Source of the DNA: Owenia fusiformis
Lineage: Eukaryota; Annelida; Polychaeta; Sabellida; Oweniidae
DNA length: 64,000 bases
NCBI GenBank assembly: GCA_903813345.2
Contig: CAIIXF020000006.1
Coordinates: forward strand, 36,244,436-36,308,435
Direction: 5' to 3'
Part shown: one piece after another, positions 59,501-64,000 of the stretch
Layout: every line of letters starts with the position of its first letter
How positions within the stretch are numbered: position 1 is the first letter of the stretch
Notes under the pieces: model-generated
What the model was told of the DNA's origin: nothing
The model's database searches: none
The model's input: only the letters and a program-made list of their open reading frames with translations
Position numbers and translations under genes: made by a program

Positions 59501-62500
59501 AGCATGGCAGGACCTGATATTATTGCCATTAGCAACAGTGACGATGCACAAAAAACATTTAAGGTTTGTATCCATTATCATTTATGAAATTAATAATTAA
59601 AAAAAAATTATAGCATATTAAAGTTGAGACCATGAATAATGTTTTCTCCAGGCTTATTGTCATATGAGTACAAAATTATTGTTTACTAGAATCTGATGTG
59701 GTCAAATGACGCATAGGCCTTTCTGATGCTCTAAATTCTCAACCTAGTGCAACCAAGGAGGATTGGCTCCCAGAATGATATTTTCCAACAATGAAAATGT
59801 TATTGTCTGTCAATAAACTGGCTATGAAATCAGATATACCATTATCGCCGTCTTTAGCACCCATCCCACTTCACAAAGTTTGAGAAATATTGGGGAATGA
59901 CCATTCTGATACTCATAGCATCTCTCTCTGTTGCATCGATATTCAACAGTCTCTGGTGGAAATGATGAAGATACTTGGGGAAACGAGTTCTTCAGTTTTG
60001 GGACTCCTCTAGGGATTTTTAAAATATTGTTTTGTTAGATTCTTAGCAATGATTCTTGAATCATTTTAGCAATTTTTTACTCTTTCATGGGCGCTATAGA
60101 AGTCTGAAGGATGTATTTTGAATTTTCTATATACCCCGGGTGCTAATTACAGAGAATATGGTATATACCTTATTACCATTTACTCACAAGAAGTACATGT
60201 ATATGTATATGAGATCATTCTTAACTAGACCATTAAATAATCGCAGACATAAATCATGAGATAAGTTTGAAGTATACTCCTACTTTATTTACTCTTTACC
60301 ACATTCAGATAAGCCTTTATTACCTGCTTTTTCAATTGATTTAACAGGTTACGTTTAAGTAAACATTCTATTGGTTGAAAAGTCATATTGTAAGGCCTTT
60401 GTACGATGTCATCTTATGCTCATATATAGGAGGGATAGACATTTAAAAAACATGGGGATTTTTTTTTTATTGATCTTTAAACAAAATTTGGCTGCTTTTT
60501 TAAAAAAATGGCCTGATTTTGAAAATAATGGTCCATTCTTCAGAAAGGCCTATTTAAGGCCTCGAATGAAAATGAAATCCTAAGGGAGTGTACCATATCC
60601 CCTATGTTCATCATATGAGTAAAATATGATTTGGCGTAATATGTATTTATTCCAGGTATGAGATATAAATATATGTACACTATATATGTTTTGTGTGTTT
60701 TCATTGAAATACTTTTCCAATTTACAGGCGTTAATTTACACTGCAAATGTAAATTGATTAATGTAACACAATGAATGTTTCTTTTGAGGGGGATGTGTCA
60801 AAACATTGGCATCTATTGCAAGACTTAAATGGGTGGTGCCTAGTAGGCTTAAAAGCTCAATTTGATTTGTGAAACATCAGTTGTCCTTATTATATATTCC
60901 AATGTTTTATATTCAGTATTCTCTTATTCAGAAGTTGAAGGCTAATTTGTGGAGACTTTGCTGTGAAATCAACTCAAATTTGATAAGTTTTTTTGAGATG
61001 TCGATGGATTGACCTAACCCCAGTAGAGCTTACAAAATAGGGAATATTAAAAACACACTCCTATTACAAACCTAACTAATCGCTTTGGAATGACTATTTA
61101 GTGTAACTGTATTCATTCTGACAGATGTACCACTGCTGGTGTATTTATAAATGTTTTCATAATGATTATTTTTAGCTGGGAATCTTTTTATCACACAGGA
61201 AGAAGTTATATTACATTCTATCCACAAGAAAGTTGCTCAGCAATGTTTTCAAGTTGTGCTCTATGTTGCCATGGTGATGCATAACCAAAATAATTTCTAA
61301 ATTATTGCATGTTTGATTTAGACATACCAGTATGTAAGAAAAATTGGATTTCCCAGAATAAGTTCATTTTTTATAGATTTAAAGGAGTAACATTCCCATT
61401 TAGAACATTTCATTATTTGTTTTATACTCATTAATAATTGACTTCCAATTTTTTTTCATATGTTGTCATACTTTTCAGTTTTGGTATAGTTTAAAAATAA
61501 TATAGAAACCTGAACTGTGACCTATTTATGGCATTTTCCCTTACAGCTTAACTTTACAGTCAATCTTGGCCTTATATGATAAGTGATAATAGAGTACTTC
61601 ATCATTTCTTACACTAAAATGCAGTAAAATTAAGCCATTCTTGTCAAGAAATATTGCCATACATGAAATTTTCGGGGAATTTTGACTTCTTTCATACATG
61701 GTTGCATGCTTATCATTCTGATACTCATACCATGATCTCTGAGAAGAAATGAGATGTCATGGTTTATCATGATGGGTGCTTACTAGAATAATTTGAATGA
61801 GGCATTTTGAATTTTCTCAATGCCCTAGGCCCAATTACATGGTAATTATTATGGTAGGTTAAAGTATATTGGTACATTATTTATATTGCATGTGATATAT
61901 TTATCTAGGATATGCAGTTGCAATCGTCTTTCGGCTATGATCTAATCCACCTTGAAGAAGACAAGGCAGCCAATGTCGTCTTTGCAAATGGTCACATGGT
62001 CCATTTGCCGACGGAGGAGATCCCAAAAAGCATTGGGGTAGGAAAGTCTGTGGTGGATCGCTTTAATTGTTAACTGTACCCCAATGATATTGCTTCCAGG
62101 CTTGCTTTAATTATTGCTTAATTGCAGACATCAGATTTCTATATACTTAAAGCTGCAAAAGTTGTCCTTAGAGTCTCAAGGAAATCCATGTGAAGCATTT
62201 AACTATTTTAGGCATATGCATTTCCTGAAAAAATGTATTTAGTACTATATTGTTAAATAAAGTGTACTATTTTTTAGACCCATTACACATGTAATACGTA
62301 TCCTACTTAAAAAAACTTAAGAGTCGTGCATATCCTCTCAAATTTTCTAATGACTTTTGGACAACTTTTTTGTAATTAATTTGCATGTATACGTAGTAGG
62401 AGCATTACACTGTACTCATCCTTAAGATATACATCCAAACAGATCACTCAGATTGGTCAAATTTATTGTATATAAAGGGCTAGTAAAGTGTATTGCATAG

Positions 62501-63427
62501 CTAGGATCTGCACAAAAACAACCCTTACATTTTCCCCCATCCTGACCAATTTGGAATTCATAAAAAATGTTGAAATCAACAAGATTCAGATAATTGGTAT
62601 CAAATAACTTCCTGCCATTTCCTAATTACATTGCTAATGAATGAGTCGTTTTCCTAATTTTCCTATCAAATATCTGAAGCTGAATTTCCTGTTGACAAAC
62701 ACTTGAAATTTTTAGAGATGTTTTCGTATTGATCATATACCAGCCTGCCATCTTTATGTGGATCAAGAAGTCTACAGCCATATAGATAAGCCATCGTGTC
62801 CTGGACTATCAACAGATGTGGAATAACGAAGTTAGTTTCACAAGGACGGGAGGGGGTAAATGATGGTTAGTTGAGGGGAGGCGCGGGTCAAACCATGATA
62901 TATTTAACATTGATTTTCCACGATTGTTGATAAGTAGACACCATCCCTAATTCTGGCAGTGGAGCTTACTTAGACCTCTGTCTGTGACAAGTGAAAAATT
63001 ATGACTTGATTAAACTTATTTTACCCTTTTTACAAATTAGATGATGTCAAGTCAGTTTCAGACCCCTTTTGATTGGTAAATTAGGTCTTTGAAAAAGAAT
63101 TATTTCATTCCGAGACTTATTTCCCAAACTGGGTCTGAAGCTGTGTTTGATGCCGATGATGTCACAATTAATTTCTAGGAACTTGTCATTAGATGCTTTA
63201 TTGCTGCTGTTGCTATGTTGTATCTGTGACCTTTGACCTTTACACTTGCTCCACCTTTCTATCAGCTTGCTAACTATGCCTCCTATCTGCTTTTTTCACA
63301 GGATATGCAATATCATGCATCATATGGCAGTGAATTAATCCATGTTGAATCTAACCGAGCTGCAAATGTCATCTTTGCAAATGGTCACATGTGTCATATA
63401 TCTTCGGATGATGTTCGTGGTGTCGGG
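44253..63427 (+). CDS. DDAH1: DDAH-like gene (3' partial): dimethylarginine dimethylaminohydrolase family
   Basis: Join of 44253-44582, 58267-58369, 59370-59563 and then 61909-62037 and/or 63302-63427; the final exon with the catalytic Cys is beyond the window. Family role: hydrolysis of asymmetric dimethylarginine and monomethylarginine to citrulline plus an amine, in the cytosol, relieving inhibition of nitric oxide synthase. Seen: GVFVEDIAVV (Glu and catalytic-site Asp), EGGDVLFTG, SKFTNAGGAQAV, NHLKDYMSMAGPDII with the active-site His, and AANVxFANGHM. Phases match throughout (0, 1, 0, 0). Odd points: Phe where I align human Arg145, a shorter N-terminal lid loop, tandem duplicates before exon 3, and two versions of exon 4. 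Whether the orthologue is DDAH1 or an invertebrate paralogue is open. Confidence 0.85.
44833..45718. mobile_element. 886-bp foldback transposon with ATCAA target duplication
   Basis: Ends CACCCTTGGTATACGCAGC and its reverse complement; arms of about 400 bp pair nearly base for base up to a short centre (45250-45320) that itself has two copies of GCGAGAAGA-GGACCGGTTC. Flanked by ATCAA at 44828-44832 and 45719-45723. No ORF. The near identity of the arms implies a recent event or arm-to-arm conversion. Confidence 0.88.
45905..46231. mobile_element. 327-bp palindromic MITE nested in the left arm of the 3.1-kb element
   Basis: ACATCAGTATCATCAATCCG at 45905 and its reverse complement ending at 46231; arms pair along most of their length. 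The matching right arm of the host element lacks this segment, so it is a later insertion. Confidence 0.85.
47525..48100. repeat. Diverged 255-bp-scale tandem repeat, 3 units
   Basis: TCCACTTTCTGGCTCTAAAC (47531), TCCACTTTAGCTCTCCAAAC (47781) and TCACTTTCCCGACTCTAAAC (48045) each precede a TTT-AGAAATGRCACTT-type phrase. Old, diverged; lies inside the 3.1-kb element. Confidence 0.6.
50571..50764. mobile_element. 'AGTGATCTCCCCAGCATTAAA' MITE, copy A
   Basis: AGTGATCTCCACAGGATTTT ... AAATGCTGGAGAGATCACT. About 195 bp, with GGTGGGTGCAA internal repeats. Confidence 0.8.
52021..52187. mobile_element. 'AGTGATCTCCCCAGCATTAAA' MITE, copy B (reversed)
   Basis: AGTGTCCTCCCCAGCAATAA ... TCGTGGGGAGATCACT, opposite orientation to the other copies. 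Confidence 0.8.
53223..54560. repeat. 'ACAGTGAAACCTGT' repeat cluster, interrupted
   Basis: ACAGTGAAACCTGTCTAATC at 53223; related ends at 54053 (CAGTTAAACCTGTCTTTGTG) and 54402 (ACAGTAAAACCTGTATATCT); a reversed one at 51598 (ACAGGTTTCACTGT). Interiors repeat GTGTTCATATTGAGAG. Dispersed, diverged family. One copy is split by the 53318-53779 element. Confidence 0.65.
53318..53779. mobile_element. 462-bp MITE with TTAAT target duplication
   Basis: Ends CACTGGTGATCCACT and AGTGGATCACCAGTG, flanked by TTAAT at 53313-53317 and 53780-53784. Inner AACGGTTTG / CAAACCGTT-type sequences also pair. No transposase. Confidence 0.85.
54925..55024. mobile_element. Short MITE, CAGTGGCGTAACCAGG ends
   Basis: CAGTGGCGTAACCAGGATTT at 54925, CTGGTTACGCGCCTG ending at 55024. 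Ends resemble the 'CAGGCCCGTAGCCAGG' elements and may be the same superfamily. Confidence 0.7.
55880..56020. repeat. Palindromic repeat also present at 38207-38345
   Basis: AAATCAGTTATTAAATGCTC then ACAGGGTATATCCCTCGG and its inverted match CCTCAGATATACCCTG; AATACAATACATCAACCCTC in the middle. The copy at 38.2 kb is more diverged. Confidence 0.7.
56425..56835. repeat. Tandem 131-142-bp repeat, 3 copies
   Basis: TTTATGGTAACAAATGG starts units at 56425, 56567 and 56698; each carries GTGACATTTTGC and CCATGGATCCATTTCAAA (CCATCGATCC in the third). A lone relative sits in the NKRF-like intron near 6095-6145. Confidence 0.88.
57644..57716. repeat. 'CATCATGATAAACCATG' small palindromic repeat, copy 3
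   Basis: GCATCATGATAAACCATGTC ... TAGCATCAGAATG; directly abuts MITE copy C at 57717. Confidence 0.7.
57717..57924. mobile_element. 'AGTGATCTCCCCAGCATTAAA' MITE, copy C
   Basis: AGTGTTCTCCCCAGGATTTT ... TTTTAATGCTGGGGAGATCACT (within 57900-57924). Confidence 0.82.
58267..58369 (+). CDS. DDAH1: DDAH-like exon 2
   Basis: Acceptor cttgtag, phase-0 entry: VDTVRQVLRKELKLKIVEIE, then AYVEGGDVLFTG with donor gtgagt at 58370 (phase 1). GGDVLFTG is the family hallmark strand. Reading through the donor stays open to about 58525 but is not DDAH-like. Confidence 0.9.
58616..58814. mobile_element. 'AGTGATCTCCCCAGCATTAAA' MITE, copy D
   Basis: GTGTTCTCCACAAGATTTTT ... CTTTAATGCTGGGGAGATCACT (within 58790-58814). 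Ends 17 bp before the tandem exon-3 array. Confidence 0.82.
58831..59369 (+). repeat. Four tandem 133-bp copies of intron end + 5' half of DDAH exon 3
   Basis: The anchor CCTTGACC lies at 58834, 58967, 59060, 59193 and 59326: spacings 133, 93, 133, 133. Each full unit has a usable acceptor (attgcag or atttcag) followed by GCAAAGAGATCTTTGTTGGA and 27-31 in-frame DDAH codons, then a stop (YST-stop or YSKQP-stop). The second unit has lost 40 bp including its acceptor. Acceptors end at 58877, 59103 and 59236; only the last (59369) leads to a complete exon. Confidence 0.92.
59370..59563 (+). CDS. DDAH1: DDAH-like exon 3 (complete copy)
   Basis: Phase-1 entry (G + GC = Gly) KEIFVGISKFTNAGGAQAVA, then NHLKDYMSMAGPDIIAIS and DDAQKTFK; donor gtttgt at 59564 is weak; phase 0. 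His of NHLKDY aligns with the catalytic His173 of human DDAH1. Phe of SKFTN takes the place of Arg145. Confidence 0.9.
59564..61908 (+). other. DDAH-like intron 3
   Basis: AT-rich, no ORF with coding character. Contains a partial (59900-59935) and a full copy (61713-61776) of the 'CATCATGATAAACCATG' repeat and a truncated 'TTCTCC' MITE end near 59640. Confidence 0.6.
61713..61776. repeat. 'CATCATGATAAACCATG' small palindromic repeat, copy 4
   Basis: CATTCTGATACTCATACCAT ... ATGGTTTATCATGATG, reversed relative to copy 3. Confidence 0.7.
61909..62037 (+). CDS. DDAH1: DDAH-like exon 4a
   Basis: Acceptor ttatctag; 43 codons, phase 0-0: DMQLQSSFGYDLIHLEEDKA, AANVVFANGHMVHLPTEEIP, ending KSIG; donor gtagga at 62038. 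Corresponds to the vertebrate segment from the MQQMSDHRYDKL part to PEEYPES. Closer to vertebrate DDAH than exon 4b in keeping the acidic LEED and the PTEEIP end. Confidence 0.85.
62038..63301 (+). other. Spacer between the two exon-4 versions
   Basis: About 1.26 kb, no coding sequence or recognised repeat. Long enough for normal splicing between the two exons. Confidence 0.6.
63302..63427 (+). CDS. DDAH1: DDAH-like exon 4b (diverged duplicate of exon 4a)
   Basis: Acceptor tttttcacag; 42 codons, phase 0-0: DMQYHASYGSELIHVESNRA, AANVIFANGHMCHISSDDVR, ending GVG; strong donor gtaagt at 63428. Frame intact, good splice sites, and protein-level conservation against exon 4a with many DNA differences. 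Because both are multiples of three, either or both could be used without changing frame. Confidence 0.85.
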
Positions 63428-63442
63428 GTAAGTAGCGAACGT

Positions 63443-63642
63443 CAGGCCCGTAGCCAACTTTTGCCAATAGGTTTAAGTTTTTTCAGATTTTAATTTTTTT
63501 TTTTTTTATTTATTAAAATCAATGTAACATATTTACAGGTTTTAGTGGCTATGACCCCCAGGAGGGAGTATTAGGTACCACTTAATTTGATTTGACAATT
63601 TTTGCCAGAATCACTTGAAAATAACCCCCTGGCTACAGGCCT
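63443..63642. mobile_element. 'CAGGCCCGTAGCCA' MITE copy just after exon 4b
   Basis: CAGGCCCGTAGCCAACTTTT at 63443 and CCCCTGGCTACAGGCCTG ending about 63643. It starts 15 bp downstream of the exon 4b donor. Confidence 0.75.
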
Positions 63643-63679
63643 GAATGCAGTATCTGCAGCATGTAAATTTAGTATATTA

Positions 63680-63945
63680 TCCTACACTTAGTGTACTAAA
63701 TGTATAATAACATGAAAAAATAAATTTGATATTTATTGGCAAAATGAATATCCGGAGGATATCGTAACGATATACTCCGGGCGGAGGATATCGTGACGAT
63801 ATACTCCGGAAAACCCAATATGCGGAGGATATTGTGACGATATACTCCGCTTGTTGATTTCCCGCCAAATTGACTCTATTTGGCATGAAATTCATTTTAC
63901 AATGATATTATACATTCAGTACACCCCTTGTAAGTGTAGAATAAT
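63680..63945. mobile_element. Foldback element carrying three internal 28-bp hairpins
   Basis: Outer ends CTACACTTAGTGTACTAAAT and (inverted) TTCAGTACACCCCTTGTAAG; inside, CGGAGGATATCGT-ACGATATACTCCG occurs three times (63752, 63783, 63822), each unit being a hairpin by itself. Lies in the intron after DDAH exon 4b. Confidence 0.78.
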
Positions 63946-64000
63946 AAGAACATCCTATGATTTTTTCAGAATATCATTTTAATCTACTCGGTGATATTGA

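Overview
This is animal nuclear DNA: AT-rich, intron-containing, with two protein genes on the + strand separated by about 27 kb crowded with short foldback (MITE-like) elements. GT-AG exon boundaries, animal-specific domain combinations (XTBD, dsRBM, G-patch, R3H) and the density of palindromic non-autonomous transposons suggest a non-vertebrate, probably marine, metazoan. I cannot name the phylum.

Region 1 (1-17550) is an NKRF-like gene whose 5' end lies before the window. Its exons encode an XRN2-binding (XTBD) domain and two dsRBM-like regions. They lead to a strong phase-1 donor at 2583. Two downstream acceptors fit that phase. One (6568) gives a G-patch + R3H terminal exon, the classical NKRF ending, with its stop at 6980. 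The other (8129) opens a single 9.4-kb exon of about 3,139 codons. That exon carries two decayed R3H-like units, several candidate SUMO-interacting motifs, KSCLKK repeats, about 1.9 kb of Gln/Pro-rich repeats, a charged coiled coil, an RG-rich box and a long SPFER repeat tail. The simplest reading is one gene with alternative terminal exons and a very large, unusual long form. A separate downstream gene is the main alternative.

Region 2 (17551-44252) shows no convincing protein gene. A 66-bp tandem array just after the giant exon is split by a 9,248-bp segment (18173-27420) that looks like a transposon: TA duplication and imperfect inverted ends. The segment contains a tRNA-Gly(GCC)-like gene and nested foldbacks. 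The rest is inverted repeats and dispersed families, some of which recur inside introns of both genes.

Region 3 (44253 to past the end) is a dimethylarginine dimethylaminohydrolase (DDAH)-like gene. Its first intron (13.7 kb) is packed with foldback elements. Exon 3 is preceded by four tandem 133-bp copies of its own acceptor plus 5' coding half, and exon 4 exists as two diverged in-phase versions (61909 and 63302). The last exon, with the catalytic Cys, is outside the window. At the position I align with the substrate-carboxylate Arg of human DDAH1 (R145) this protein has Phe. The G-patch exon of the first gene is preceded by similar tandem copies of its own start, so both genes show the same kind of local exon-edge duplication.
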